Part shown: positions 23,774 to 33,190 of the stretch, one piece after another
How positions within the stretch are numbered: the first letter of the stretch is position 1
Layout of the letters: each line of letters starts with the position of its first letter
Assembly (NCBI GenBank): GCA_035530875.1
Contig: DATKUB010000012.1
Span: 4,485-68,484, forward strand
Direction: 5' to 3'
DNA: 64,000 nucleotides
Source of the DNA: JANXYY01 sp035530875
Lineage (GTDB): Bacteria; Actinomycetota; Actinomycetes; Nanopelagicales; Nanopelagicaceae
Program-made: the position numbers and the translations under genes
Notes under the pieces: generated by a model
Seen by the model: the letters and a program-made list of their open reading frames with translations, nothing else
The model's database searches: none
Told to the model about the DNA's origin: nothing

Positions 23774-24669
23774 CCAAGGCAACTCCACCAACTCTTGCTG
23801 CTGGAGCATTGCTCTGGAGGAATGTGGAAGGCGACGCAATTGAAATAGCCCTGGTTCACCGACCGCGATACGACGACTGGACTTTGCCAAAAGGAAAACT
23901 TGAAGCAGGCGAGCATTTAATTGAGTGCGCCGCTCGCGAAGTTCGCGAAGAGACTGGGGCCATCGCTCGCTTCGGCCCACTGCTCGGCCAAGTTTCGTAT
24001 GACGTTGAAGGCGAGCCTAAAAATGTCACTTACTGGGCAGCCCGGGCGGTCGAAATGCACGAACCCACCGCGGAGTCTGACGAAATTGGGCGAGTGCAGT
24101 GGCTCTCGCCAGGTGCGGCAAGGGCGGTTCTTACTTATGGCCATGACATTGAAGTTCTGAACTCATTTCTAAAAATCGGAACTGGCACTTTGCCAATTGT
24201 TCTATTGCGCCACGCCAAAGCCGTTAAGCGAAGCGACTGGGATGGCGATGACGATGACGACCGACCACTCGATAGTCGGGGCGAGATCCAAGCCCAGCGA
24301 CTTCGCTCAACTCTTAGAGCGTACGGACCGCTCGAGATCCATTCCTCAGATGCAAACCGGTGCCAACAAACTGCCTCGCTGCTCTCCGACAAGTTTGCGG
24401 CCCCCATAATCACAGAGTCGTCCCTGAGTGAATATTCGTACAAACGCGATTCCGAAGCTGCACTGTCGAGAATTAAACAACTACTTCAACTGGAACGTCC
24501 GCTTGTCATCTGCTCGCACCGACCAGTTTTGCCTCACTTAGCCAGGGCGCTACTTGAAAACACTCATTTAGATACGCCTACGGCCAGCCTCGAGCCGGCC
24601 GCTGCATGGGTGATTCACGCTCGCGGCGGCGTAGTGATTGCTATTGATTATCTGTCCGCGCCTGAGTAA
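23770..24669 (+). CDS. mutT1: MutT1-type Nudix hydrolase fused to histidine phosphatase
   Basis: The 299-residue protein has an N-terminal Nudix domain with the full box GKLEAGEHLIECAAREVREETGA. The C-terminal domain (from about residue 150) is a histidine phosphatase with the motif IVLLRHAKAVKR and a second His in LVICSHRPVLPH. The mycobacterial homologue hydrolyses 8-oxo-(d)GTP and diadenosine polyphosphates. Start ATG 23770 overlaps the ppk1 stop, so the two are coupled. The acidic loop DWDGDDDDDRPLD is conserved in this group. Confidence 0.9.
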   Translation: MTKATPPTLAAGALLWRNVEGDAIEIALVHRPRYDDWTLPKGKLEAGEHLIECAAREVREETGAIARFGPLLGQVSYDVEGEPKNVTYWAARAVEMHEPTAESDEIGRVQWLSPGAARAVLTYGHDIEVLNSFLKIGTGTLPIVLLRHAKAVKRSDWDGDDDDDRPLDSRGEIQAQRLRSTLRAYGPLEIHSSDANRCQQTASLLSDKFAAPIITESSLSEYSYKRDSEAALSRIKQLLQLERPLVICSHRPVLPHLARALLENTHLDTPTASLEPAAAWVIHARGGVVIAIDYLSAPE

Positions 24670-24678
24670 ACATTGCCC

Positions 24679-25068
24679 ATGGCTATCGCTAAATTCGCCG
24701 TTGTCGCTCTGGACTGCCCCGATCCGATTTCGTTGGCAGAATTCTATGCACTTATCACCGGCTGGCCCATAGCCGAGGATCGGATCTGGCGAAACGAATC
24801 CGGAATCGTTGGATGGGCACAACTTGACGCTGGTGGGAGCCCAACAATTGGATTCGCTCGAGTAGATAATTATCGAGCTCCAACTTGGCCCGAAGGAGAT
24901 ATACCTCAGCAGGAGCACCTTGATTTTCAAGTAAGTGATTTAGATGTTGGCGAAGTTGAAGTCTTGAAGATTGGCGCAGTCAAAGCGGAACACCAACCGG
25001 GAGAATCTTTCAGAATTTTCTTTGATCCTGCAGGACACCCGTTCTGCCTGGTTAATCACGCAGACTAA
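24679..25068 (+). CDS. VOC-superfamily (glyoxalase-like) protein
   Basis: A 129-residue vicinal oxygen chelate protein made of two beta-alpha-beta-beta-beta units: AKFAVVALDCPDPISLAEFYALITGWP and EHLDFQVSDLDVGEVEVLKIGA, ending FFDPAGHPFCLVNH. His in EHLDFQV and residues near the C-terminus could bind a metal, but the first usual metal ligand is not clear. I prefer ATG 24679 over the in-frame TTG two codons upstream. It is probably co-transcribed with ppk1-mutT1. The substrate is unknown. Confidence 0.8.
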   Translation: MAIAKFAVVALDCPDPISLAEFYALITGWPIAEDRIWRNESGIVGWAQLDAGGSPTIGFARVDNYRAPTWPEGDIPQQEHLDFQVSDLDVGEVEVLKIGAVKAEHQPGESFRIFFDPAGHPFCLVNHAD

Positions 25069-25400
25069 AAATGAACAAAAAACCCGATCCCGCAAACGAT
25101 CAGCGCGGTAATAGCTCCGCCAATCCAGAGAGTGCGGCTCTCTTTTTTTGAATCTCGCTCGTTCCACAACCATAGATATTCGGTTTCAGCCTCTTGAATA
25201 TCTTGCGGCAGCATCGCTTTGGAAGCAGCAAAGTCCTCGGGCGTCGCGGTATCGAGTGGATGCTCTGCTACCCAGGCCGCAAACTTAACGTGCGTCTGCG
25301 TCCCAGCAGCATCTAAAGTCCTGATCTCCGTATTCAAGAAGATGATTCGAACGATCGAAAAAATTAGGGCTAGACCTGCCAAAACGATTATGTAGATCAC
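25065..25400 (-). CDS. Small two-helix membrane protein
   Basis: The 111-residue protein has a membrane helix at each end (MIYIIVLAGLALIFSIVRIIFL and LWIGGAITALIVCGIGFFVHF) with an acidic, probably cytoplasmic segment of about 60 residues between them. The family is not recognised. It converges with the VOC gene, overlapping by four bases, and is divergent from the MMPL transporter with 60 bases between. Confidence 0.65.
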   Translation of the reverse strand: MIYIIVLAGLALIFSIVRIIFLNTEIRTLDAAGTQTHVKFAAWVAEHPLDTATPEDFAASKAMLPQDIQEAETEYLWLWNERDSKKESRTLWIGGAITALIVCGIGFFVHF

Positions 25401-25460
25401 ACTTTGAGAATATGCCTACTCGGTTTTGCGGGCAAGGCCGTAAACTGGGAATATTCTCAA

Positions 25461-27602
25461 ATGAAGTCTTTCGGAGGCTGGGCGTTTAGAAATAAGTTCA
25501 TCGTCTTCCTGATTTGGATTGCGGCCTTCGCCGGTGTTACCGCGACTTCTCATGCGGTCGGTTCACGATTCAACGATTCATTTTCGCTTCCTGGAATTGA
25601 GTCAACGAAAGCATTGAGTCTGCTTAGCCAGGCATTTCCTCGCCAAGCCGGAGATGCGGACAGCATTGTTTTTCATGTCAACTCCGGAACAGTCAATGAT
25701 CCGAAGGTTAAGAAGGCTATGGTCGGCGTTTTTTCTCAAGTGAGTGCGATCGCGTCGGTTGGATCCGTTAAGTCCCCATATGATCCGCAGAACGTCATCC
25801 AAATAAGCCGCGATCAACGCACGGCATATGCCTCGGTTGTATTTAGCTCTAACGCGCGGACAGTTCCGAGCAACGACGTTCAGTCTTTGATATCAATCGG
25901 TTCGGCTGCGAGAAGTGCGAATTTACAGGTGGAATTTGGCGGACAAGCGATCGCCCAACTCAATCGTCCCAAAGGAAATTTGGGAGAGATGATTGGTGTA
26001 ATGGCAGCAGCCGTAATCCTGTTCATTTCATTTGGATCATTTCTGGCGATGCTCCTACCTATCGGCGTGGCACTTCTCGCCCTCGGCACAGCATCTGCAG
26101 TAGTTGGATTACTAACACACTTAATGGGTGTGGCCAGTTTTGCGCCACAACTTGGTTCGCTTATCGGACTGGGTGTGGGTATTGACTATGCGCTTTTTAT
26201 CGTTAGCCGCTATCGAAAAGAGATCGCCGACGGAGTAGATCCAGAAGAGGCAGCCTCCATTTCAATTAATACTTCTGGCCGAGCAGTCCTTTTCGCAGGT
26301 GCCACCGTCTGTATCGCGCTGCTTGGTCTCCTAGTTCTCGGGCTGTCATTTTTGAACGGTGTGGCGGTAGCTGCTTCGGTAACTGTTCTTATCACCATGA
26401 TCGCCACCATCACGTTGCTCCCCGCGCTCTTTGGCGTGATCAAACGACACGTCTTTAGCCGTAGATCCCGCGGACATCTTGATGCAGGTACGAGGAAAGA
26501 CCCAGCAACGGGATACTGGGCAAGGTGGGCAAGAACCGTATCTCGAAAACCCATTCCCCTTGCCGTTGTGGCTTTCGCCATTATCGCCGTACTAGCGATT
26601 CCTTATTTTTCGCTGCATTTGGGCTCTTCTGATCAGGGCAACAATCCGCCGAACACAACCACGCGCAAGGCATACGACCTACTCGCAGGAGGCTTTGGGC
26701 CGGGAACCAACGGGCCACTGCAGGTTATTGCAGAGATAAAGTCGCAGACCGACCGCTCCGCTCTTGAAGAGGTTGCAACAGCACTCAAGTCCGAGCCAGG
26801 CGTGGCAGAGGTAAGTCCAGTCATTTCTAGTCCAACCGGAATGATCGCGTTCCTTCAGGTGATTCCGACAACCGGGCCGCAGGATATTAAAACGAGCAAT
26901 CTGATCAAGGATATGCGCCAGAATCTGATTCCGAAGATCCTGGCTGGGTCATCCACGAAGATTTATGTTGGCGGTGCGACGGCTATTTTTGACGACTTTG
27001 CCTCTGTGATCGCCGGCAAACTCCCGCTCTTCATTACGGTCATCGTTCTTCTCGGTGGCCTTCTCCTACTCCTAGCGTTTCGAAGTTTTGCAATTCCATT
27101 GACGGCGGGCTTGATGAACCTATTTGCCGCTGGCGCCTCCTTCGGCGTTGTGGTTGCCGCTTTTCAATGGGGTTGGGGACAGAATCTGCTCAATGTGGGT
27201 AAAGGACCAATTGAATCGTTTCTTCCAGTAATTATGTTGGCAATCCTCTTTGGTCTCTCGATGGACTATCAGGTGTTCCTGGTGAGCCGGATGCATGAGG
27301 AATGGATCAATACCGAGGACAACTCGCGTTCAGTTATAACCGGACAGGCAGATACTGGCCGCATCATCACCTCTGCTGCACTAATCATGATTGCGGTCTT
27401 CTGTTCCTTCATTTTTGGCGGCGAGAAGATCATTAAGGAATTCGGGATAGGGCTGGCTGCCGCCGTCTTTATCGACGCGTTCATCCTGCGAACCATCTTG
27501 GTGCCAGCATTAATGCACTTGTTTGGCCGAGCCAATTGGTGGATACCAAAAAGCGTAGACAAGATGCTGCCGCACCTATCGGTTGAAGCGACGGAAATCT
27601 AG
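25461..27602 (+). CDS. MMPL/RND-family transporter
   Basis: The 713-residue protein starts MKSFGGWAFRNKFIVFLIWIAA at ATG 25461. It has the two-fold RND layout: helix 1, a large outer domain, helices 2-6, then the same again. The first repeat has GLGVGIDYALFIVSRYRKEI and the second LFGLSMDYQVFLVSRMHEEW, the proton-relay Asp-Tyr motifs. FDDFASVIAGKLPLFITVIV is also typical. Relatives export lipids or drugs using the proton gradient. There is no long C-terminal tail as in mycobacterial MmpL3. The substrate is unknown. Confidence 0.88.
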   Translation: MKSFGGWAFRNKFIVFLIWIAAFAGVTATSHAVGSRFNDSFSLPGIESTKALSLLSQAFPRQAGDADSIVFHVNSGTVNDPKVKKAMVGVFSQVSAIASVGSVKSPYDPQNVIQISRDQRTAYASVVFSSNARTVPSNDVQSLISIGSAARSANLQVEFGGQAIAQLNRPKGNLGEMIGVMAAAVILFISFGSFLAMLLPIGVALLALGTASAVVGLLTHLMGVASFAPQLGSLIGLGVGIDYALFIVSRYRKEIADGVDPEEAASISINTSGRAVLFAGATVCIALLGLLVLGLSFLNGVAVAASVTVLITMIATITLLPALFGVIKRHVFSRRSRGHLDAGTRKDPATGYWARWARTVSRKPIPLAVVAFAIIAVLAIPYFSLHLGSSDQGNNPPNTTTRKAYDLLAGGFGPGTNGPLQVIAEIKSQTDRSALEEVATALKSEPGVAEVSPVISSPTGMIAFLQVIPTTGPQDIKTSNLIKDMRQNLIPKILAGSSTKIYVGGATAIFDDFASVIAGKLPLFITVIVLLGGLLLLLAFRSFAIPLTAGLMNLFAAGASFGVVVAAFQWGWGQNLLNVGKGPIESFLPVIMLAILFGLSMDYQVFLVSRMHEEWINTEDNSRSVITGQADTGRIITSAALIMIAVFCSFIFGGEKIIKEFGIGLAAAVFIDAFILRTILVPALMHLFGRANWWIPKSVDKMLPHLSVEATEI

Positions 27603-27610
27603 AGCAGGAT

Positions 27611-28966
27611 CTAACCGACGAGTTCGGCGCACATTGCCCGGAATGCCTTCGTATGCGCATCGACGTCTTCGCGAGTGGTGTCCGGGCTCATGAGTGCCAT
27701 GTTGTGAAATGGCGTCAATAGGAAGCCGTCATTAAGCAAGCGAAGGTGCAGATACTGCTCAAGTGCGAAATCGCCGGCACTCGCCGCTTCCGCTCCGGTG
27801 CGAGGCGCATGCGGAACAAAAACATATTCAGCACGAGCACCTAGCCGATTGCAGTGCCAGCCAAGTCCGAATTCCTTGATGCTTGCGTCAATGCCGTCAG
27901 CCCAAGCATCAGCTAATGGAATCATCCGGGCAAAAGCTGCTGATGTCAGTACCTGAGTGAGAGTTGCGCGCATGGCGGCGAGCGAGAGAGCGTTGCCGGC
28001 CAACGTGCCGCCGATCCCGCCCGTATCAATTTCTTCAAGGCTCACCAAGCGAGCGATCCGGGCAGCTACTTCCTTCGTCATGCCGAATGCCCCGCTTGGG
28101 ATGCCGCCGCCAATCGCCTTTCCGATCGTCAAGAAATCGGGGGAAAGTGATAACAGGGCGGTCATGCCGCCAGGGCCGGCGGAAATCGTATGCGTTTCGT
28201 CGATTATGAGCAGCGCCTGATATTTCTTGCATAGCGCGGCAAGTCCGTCGAGGAAACCCGGCTCAGGAAGGACAATGCCGACGTTGGTAAGTGCCGGTTC
28301 GGTGAGAACGCAGGCGACATCGCCTTCGGCGAGCGCGGCTTCAACGCCAGTCAGATCATTGAACTCGACTACGCGCGTGGTGAGATCGAGGGGAACTGGG
28401 GCCCCTAGGTTGCCTTCACGCGACACGGTCTTGCCCGCATCATTCAAGGTTGCAAAGGTTTCATCGACGCTGCCGTGGTAACAACGATCAAAAACAAGAA
28501 CCTTTGATCGACCGGTTACTAGCCGTGCATAACGGATGACGTGACGGTTAGCGTCTGTCGCAGTCAGAGTGAATTGCCAAAGCGGTAGGCCAAATCGGGC
28601 GGCGAACTCAGAGGCGACAACTACTGAATCTTCAGTTGGCAGCATGAGGCTTATCCCGCGGCCTATCTGTTCTATTACCGCTTTGACGGTCGCTTCCGGC
28701 GAATGACCGGTCATCGCACCGGTGTCGCCCAAACAGAAATCGATGTAATTGAGCCCATCAACGTCTGTGAACCGAGCGCCCTTTGCCTCCTTGATGAAGA
28801 GCGGAAACTCACCGGGCCACTTGCTCATCCACGACATCGGAACGCCCCCTGGCATTACCTTCTTGGCCTCTTCAAAGAGGCGAGCGCTCTCGGGGTGCGC
28901 ATCCCGGAATCGAGCAGTTTCAATCTTCGTAAGTTGGGCTAGACGTGCCCGATCAATTTCGACCAT
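27611..28966 (-). CDS. Class III aminotransferase (glutamate-1-semialdehyde mutase-like)
   Basis: A fold-type I PLP enzyme of 451 residues. PLP is expected on the Lys of DFLTIGKAIGGGIPSG; the cofactor Asp and His lie in LLIIDETHTISAGPGG. The N-terminus VMPGGVPMSWMSKWPGEFP resembles glutamate-1-semialdehyde mutase-like transaminases. Heme-pathway HemL is less likely because HemL signatures are not followed closely and no heme genes are near. It is the last gene of the long minus-strand run, 86 bases after the MFS gene. Confidence 0.8.
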   Translation of the reverse strand: MVEIDRARLAQLTKIETARFRDAHPESARLFEEAKKVMPGGVPMSWMSKWPGEFPLFIKEAKGARFTDVDGLNYIDFCLGDTGAMTGHSPEATVKAVIEQIGRGISLMLPTEDSVVVASEFAARFGLPLWQFTLTATDANRHVIRYARLVTGRSKVLVFDRCYHGSVDETFATLNDAGKTVSREGNLGAPVPLDLTTRVVEFNDLTGVEAALAEGDVACVLTEPALTNVGIVLPEPGFLDGLAALCKKYQALLIIDETHTISAGPGGMTALLSLSPDFLTIGKAIGGGIPSGAFGMTKEVAARIARLVSLEEIDTGGIGGTLAGNALSLAAMRATLTQVLTSAAFARMIPLADAWADGIDASIKEFGLGWHCNRLGARAEYVFVPHAPRTGAEAASAGDFALEQYLHLRLLNDGFLLTPFHNMALMSPDTTREDVDAHTKAFRAMCAELVG

Positions 28967-29003
28967 AGCCCCACTCTATTTGGTCGTCATCATTTCTTCT
29001 GCC

Positions 29004-29041
29004 GAACGGCGGCTTGCCTCCCGTGAACGGCGGCTTGCCTC
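29004..29041 (-). repeat. Tandem 21-bp repeat upstream of the aminotransferase gene
   Basis: The 17-base string GAACGGCGGCTTGCCTC occurs at 29004-29020 and 29025-29041, a 21-base period. A close third copy, GTGAGCGGCGGTTGCCTCA, lies at 47811-47829 upstream of mobA in the same orientation relative to the gene. All copies sit 25-75 bases before a minus-strand start codon. This may be a shared operator or leader element, or chance in a compact genome. Confidence 0.4.
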
Positions 29042-29052
29042 AGTGTTCAAGA

Positions 29053-30210
29053 TCAGCCCTTGATCAAGCGGCCGCTTGCGAACAAGAGCGCGACGATCAT
29101 TCCTACTACGCCAGAAATTGCTAACGGAACGGCGCCAGCGCCAGCCCCCATATTCCAGGCCAAGCCGGCCCAAATCCCCGCCACGAGAATTGATCCACCC
29201 GTGAGACCTTGGAACAGACCCTGCGCCCAGCCTTGTGCTTCGTCAGGTGCCAGGGTTGAAATCCAAGCCTTACCAACAGCGTCGTTACAAGCGGCAAAGC
29301 CACCATAAATAATCAGGAGCAGGATCACTAGAAGATGCGACTTTGTCATAGCCAGACCTAGGTAGGCGGCGGCGAAACAGAGAAGTCCCACCGAGTAAAC
29401 CAAATGCCTCGGCAAGCGATCGCTTAAAGCTCCTGCTGGAAATGCCAGAAGTGCATAGGAGATATTAAAAAGCACATAGGCGCCGACAACACCAGTCACC
29501 GAGAATCCAACTTCGTGAACCCGAAGGAGAAGAAGAGCGTCTGGAAAATTCGCAAGGCCAAAAATAGTCAAGACCACAATAAGCCGAATTAGGCGCGTCG
29601 GAAGGGGCACCGGCTCCGGAAAATCTGCAGCTGCAGTCTGGTTCATTCGCGTATCGCGGGCGAAGAGGACGAAAATGACTGAGAGCACGGCAGGGATTAC
29701 TGCAATCCAGAGGGCTTTGCGAATATCTCCATGAAATATGTGGAGTGCGAACAGGCCTAGCAACGGTCCAACAACAGCGCCAAGGGTGTCTGCGGCACGG
29801 TGAAACCCAATGACTTTCCCGCGATCGTGCCTTTTCACGTTCTCAACTAAAAGAGCATCTCGTGGGGCTGAGCGAACCCCTTTTCCCAATCGATCGACGA
29901 CTCGGCCGACAAGCACGAGGGGCCAAATTGTGGCGAGCGCAATGATAATTTTGCCAATGGCGGCGGCGCCATAGCCAATAAAGATCAACGGGCGTCTACG
30001 AATGCGATCTGAGATTTTTCCAGAAAGAAGTTTTGTTAATGATGCGGCTCCCTCCGCAGCTCCTTCGATTGTGCCAACGACAGCAACGGGTGCGCCCAAT
30101 ACTGAGGTCAGCAGGATTGGCATCAGTGGATACAACAATTCGCTCGCCGCGTCTTGAGCGAACGAGACCAGCGAGAGAGCCCATAAATTGCGCGTGCGCC
30201 AGTGGCTCAT
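29053..30210 (-). CDS. MFS transporter
   Basis: A 385-residue, 12-helix major facilitator. The loop 2-3 motif is LSGKISDRIRRRPLIFIGYG, and LVGRVVDRLGKGVRSAPRDALLVENV is characteristic of a bacterial MFS group. The second half has GALSDRLPRHLVYSVG. The ATG overlaps the mutarotase stop by four bases (ATGA). Its neighbours, a PfkB sugar kinase and an aldose-epimerase-like protein, suggest a sugar or sugar-related substrate, but this is inference from context. Confidence 0.83.
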   Translation of the reverse strand: MSHWRTRNLWALSLVSFAQDAASELLYPLMPILLTSVLGAPVAVVGTIEGAAEGAASLTKLLSGKISDRIRRRPLIFIGYGAAAIGKIIIALATIWPLVLVGRVVDRLGKGVRSAPRDALLVENVKRHDRGKVIGFHRAADTLGAVVGPLLGLFALHIFHGDIRKALWIAVIPAVLSVIFVLFARDTRMNQTAAADFPEPVPLPTRLIRLIVVLTIFGLANFPDALLLLRVHEVGFSVTGVVGAYVLFNISYALLAFPAGALSDRLPRHLVYSVGLLCFAAAYLGLAMTKSHLLVILLLIIYGGFAACNDAVGKAWISTLAPDEAQGWAQGLFQGLTGGSILVAGIWAGLAWNMGAGAGAVPLAISGVVGMIVALLFASGRLIKG

Positions 30211-31007
30211 GCGCTCTGGAAACTTAACCGATATTCGAGACGAATTTCTTGCCCAGGAGCAAGAGCAGGCGAAAGGCCAAGTGCCGCAGCATGCGGCGGT
30301 GCAGTCTGAGGTTCAACACAAACGCCTTCGGGATCATGGGTGTAGATGACCCACCATGGCGCATTCGATAGACACGTAACCTTCAAAGCTCCGGGCCAAT
30401 TGAGGGTTGGCGCATCCAACATTCCGCCAAAGACGTCATCCCAAGGTGGCAGAGTCAATCCTTGAATCTTGCCGTTTGGCAGTCCCTCTTCATCGAGTGT
30501 CATCATGAATGTCGCCGGATTTGTAATTTCGACCTCGGCGCCGCGACTTAGGGTTCGCCTAAACCACGGGTGAAAACCAAGCCAAGCGGGCATTGGCCGA
30601 GCCCCGTTTCGATATGAGAGGCTCCACGTCATCATCGAGTCAGCCAGAACAACTCTCTGCTCTACCCGTCCACCTTCGTACGGGGCGGGTAAGTCGCACC
30701 AGACCATAGCCTCGTGATCGCTGGTCGCACCAAGATTAATTTGACCATCGATAAGCAGCCCATGGATTGCATTGGGCGGCAACAGATGAGTAGGCAATTT
30801 TTCAATTCCATGTGGAGTATCTAAATCTCCACGCCCAATTCGACCGGCCCAGGGCGCCATTGGATACCACCCCCAAGACAAAGGACTTTCGCGATGGGCC
30901 ACCGCTAATTCAAGATCACGCCACTTAACCGATGAAAGCCGCCCCCCATTTGCTAAATCTATGGAGACGTTAAGATCAGTTGATGCAATGGAGACATTGT
31001 TGGTCAT
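30207..31007 (-). CDS. Aldose 1-epimerase-like mutarotase
   Basis: A galactose-mutarotase-fold protein of 266 residues starting MTNNVSIASTDLNVSIDLANG at ATG 31007, eight bases after the PfkB stop. Typical features are SWGWYPMAPWAGRIG, NAIHGLL with the catalytic His, LGFHPWFRRTL with the second His, and a C-terminal VCVEPQTAPPHA carrying the catalytic Glu. It should interconvert sugar anomers. It lies between a sugar kinase and a transporter gene with very short gaps. Confidence 0.87.
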   Translation of the reverse strand: MTNNVSIASTDLNVSIDLANGGRLSSVKWRDLELAVAHRESPLSWGWYPMAPWAGRIGRGDLDTPHGIEKLPTHLLPPNAIHGLLIDGQINLGATSDHEAMVWCDLPAPYEGGRVEQRVVLADSMMTWSLSYRNGARPMPAWLGFHPWFRRTLSRGAEVEITNPATFMMTLDEEGLPNGKIQGLTLPPWDDVFGGMLDAPTLNWPGALKVTCLSNAPWWVIYTHDPEGVCVEPQTAPPHAAALGLSPALAPGQEIRLEYRLSFQSA

Positions 31008-31015
31008 TTCATTCC

Positions 31016-31927
31016 TCAATCTAGTTCTGCTGCGCTGGGCGGTTGGCATCCGGCCCGACTGCAAGTTATGGCAGCGGCTCTTGCCGCTCTCGTTAGAGTC
31101 ATCTGGAGAAGCCTGCCGTGCAAATCATTTACACCAAACTTCGTAAGGGCTTCAACGATTACAGCTCCGACCGTATCGCCAGCGCCGACCGTATCAACTA
31201 TCGGCACTCGAACCGCAGGAACCTCGGCGACTTCGTCTTGAGTAACTCCCATCAGCCCGTTCTCTCCGCGAGTCACCACGATCAACGGGCGGGACGGGGA
31301 GAGCCAACTTCTGGCACTCGTTATCAGATCAGATTTTGGATAAAGAAAACTCAAATCATCTTCACTGACCTTTACCACGTTCGCAATCTCTAACCAGCGC
31401 TGCACAGCAACTAAATACTCGGTTCGATTGGATAGAACTGAAGGACGTACGTTCGGGTCAAAAACCACCTGCGCAATAACAGCCACTTGCTTTGCCCACT
31501 CAAATAAGTGACTGGCGCCAGGTTCGATCAAAGTGGAGAGGCTTCCAACGTAGAGCACTGATGGCTGTTCTATCTCTGGACCAGGTAGCGACGACGGATC
31601 GAAATCAAAAGTTGCTGTTTCGCGCAGGTGAAAATGATAGGTGGCGACTCTCTGATCGTCTAGCGAAACGATGGCCAGGGCAGTAGGAAGTTCGCTCCAA
31701 ACAGCCAATTCCAAGTCCACGCCAGCAGCCAAAAATTGTTCAACTATCTGTTGCCCAAAGCGGTCTTTCGAAATTCCGTGAACAAACTTCACGTCTGCGC
31801 CCAGTTTGGCTAATGCGAGAGCCGTATTCGCCGGACCGCCGCCCGCGACGACCTGCAATGTGTCTCCATTCGGACCTGGGAGTAAATCGATGAGCGCTTC
31901 ACCGCTCACCCAGACAGGGCCAGTCAC
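31016..31927 (-). CDS. PfkB-family carbohydrate kinase (fructokinase-like)
   Basis: The 303-residue ribokinase-fold enzyme begins VWVSGEALIDLLPGPNGDTLQVVAGGGPANTA, the first PfkB signature region. The second signature, VDTVGAGDTVGAVIVEAL, contains the catalytic Asp and anion hole. The substrate-loop region (VATYHFHLRETA) resembles fructokinases. It phosphorylates a sugar with ATP in the cytoplasm. The start lies one base after the UPF0303-like stop. The precise sugar cannot be read from the sequence. Confidence 0.87.
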   Translation of the reverse strand: MTGPVWVSGEALIDLLPGPNGDTLQVVAGGGPANTALALAKLGADVKFVHGISKDRFGQQIVEQFLAAGVDLELAVWSELPTALAIVSLDDQRVATYHFHLRETATFDFDPSSLPGPEIEQPSVLYVGSLSTLIEPGASHLFEWAKQVAVIAQVVFDPNVRPSVLSNRTEYLVAVQRWLEIANVVKVSEDDLSFLYPKSDLITSARSWLSPSRPLIVVTRGENGLMGVTQDEVAEVPAVRVPIVDTVGAGDTVGAVIVEALTKFGVNDLHGRLLQMTLTRAARAAAITCSRAGCQPPSAAELD

Positions 31928-31928
31928 T

Positions 31929-32408
31929 CTAGGCCCGTTCGCCAGCCACGAACCGCGCTAATACATCAACGACAAATTTGTGATCCTCTACTTGCGGCAT
32001 ACCGCTAACGACGAGGGCGCCAATGACTCCGGTTCCCTCGATCGACAAGGGCAGGCCACCACCATGCGCCGCGAATAACTCCGGTGATAATCCGGTCGCT
32101 GCATAGAAATCTATGTGGCTCTCCTCATGTCGCACCCGCTCATAAAGAGTTGAGTGGTGAAAACTCTCGACAACGCGCGCCTTGTTGGTCAGCCATCTGT
32201 CATTGTCTGGAGTCGTTCCGGTTAAGGCGGCACGGAATAAGACTCTCCCCGACCGGTGGACTTCAATTGCCAGCGGCAAGTTTCGTTCTCGCGCATATTT
32301 AACAGCAAGCAGTCCTAGATCAATTGCATCGTCGTTGGACAACCGTTTTAAAATTGTCCGTGACTCGTCAGTCAGAATGTCAGCGCTCTTATAGTTTCCT
32401 GTGGTCAC
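31929..32408 (-). CDS. HbpS/GlcG-like (UPF0303) protein
   Basis: A 159-residue single-domain protein of the heme-degrading/HbpS-like family. It contains LPLAIEVHRSGRVLFRAALTGTTPDNDRWLTNKARVV, HIDFYAATGLSPELFAAHGGGLPL and GTGVIGALVVSGMPQVEDHKFVV. I prefer GTG 32408 because it lies after the apbE stop behind GAGAGA; the longer frame to 32462 overlaps apbE. Relatives bind heme or flavin. Its place after ApbE fits a redox role but this is unproven. Confidence 0.78.
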   Translation of the reverse strand: MTTGNYKSADILTDESRTILKRLSNDDAIDLGLLAVKYARERNLPLAIEVHRSGRVLFRAALTGTTPDNDRWLTNKARVVESFHHSTLYERVRHEESHIDFYAATGLSPELFAAHGGGLPLSIEGTGVIGALVVSGMPQVEDHKFVVDVLARFVAGERA

Positions 32409-32434
32409 TCTCTCATCTTGCCCTATGAAGCAAA

Positions 32435-33190
32435 CTAACTGAAGGCTGGGCCGATCGCCCAAGTCTGATCGCCGTGACGTTCGACTACCCAGGCCGAATA
32501 TTCGGTCAAATCCAAAAACCAGTGCGCCCCGTCACGTCCAGCGACGATGAGAGCAGTAGCAAGAGCGTCAGCTAAGCCTCCATCAGGGCCTACGACGGTG
32601 GCTGATCGCGCCGCAATCGCAGGCAAATTTGTTGATGGATCTATGATGTGCGCCCCTCTTTCATATGTCCCGCTCGTTGCGATAGCGCCGTCTGCAAGTG
32701 TGACGATCTGGGCAATTGCCTGATCATCATCGGGATGGCGAATTCCGATTCGCCATGGTTCGTTGACTGCCAATCCACCAAGAAGCGAGATATCCCCGCC
32801 AGCGTTGATCTGGATGTGTTCGACTCCGGCTCTACCGCCCATCTCGAGTGCTCGATCGGCCGCCCAACCTTTGACATATCCGCTCGGATCGAATCCGCCA
32901 CGAGCCGCCCAAGGGTCAAAAGCGCCTTCGGTGCACTCGCGAGCCGCGAGGCAGAGTTGCCAGACTTCCTTCACAAGGGGCGACGCTTCCGCAACCGACA
33001 ACTGTCCGTTACGAATTGCGCTCACTTCGCTCTCTGACTTATATGTTGAAAAAATGAGATCAACTTCGTGGAGGTAAGCGGTCATTTCATTGCGAACTAT
33101 TTGCAGTTCTTCTACACCGAGAGAATCTGATCGAAGTTCAATTACAACTACGGTCCCCCATACTTCCTCGGGGTGGACTAACCGAGACAT
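32435..33190 (-). CDS. apbE: ApbE-family FAD:protein FMN transferase
   Basis: ApbE attaches FMN through a phosphoester bond to a Thr in FMN-binding domains. The 251-residue protein has the family motifs FDPSGYVKGWAADRALE, IQINAGGDISLLG, GIRHP and ATSGTYERGAHIIDPST. No signal peptide is seen from ATG 33190. The preceding gene encodes an FMN-binding domain, its obvious substrate, and the stop and start share one base (TAATG), so the two are translationally coupled. Confidence 0.92.
   Translation of the reverse strand: MSRLVHPEEVWGTVVVIELRSDSLGVEELQIVRNEMTAYLHEVDLIFSTYKSESEVSAIRNGQLSVAEASPLVKEVWQLCLAARECTEGAFDPWAARGGFDPSGYVKGWAADRALEMGGRAGVEHIQINAGGDISLLGGLAVNEPWRIGIRHPDDDQAIAQIVTLADGAIATSGTYERGAHIIDPSTNLPAIAARSATVVGPDGGLADALATALIVAGRDGAHWFLDLTEYSAWVVERHGDQTWAIGPAFS

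Noticed and set aside
27611..28966. HemL (glutamate-1-semialdehyde aminomutase) of heme synthesis
   Set aside because: The fold is shared, but the sequence departs from HemL signatures and no heme gene is adjacent.
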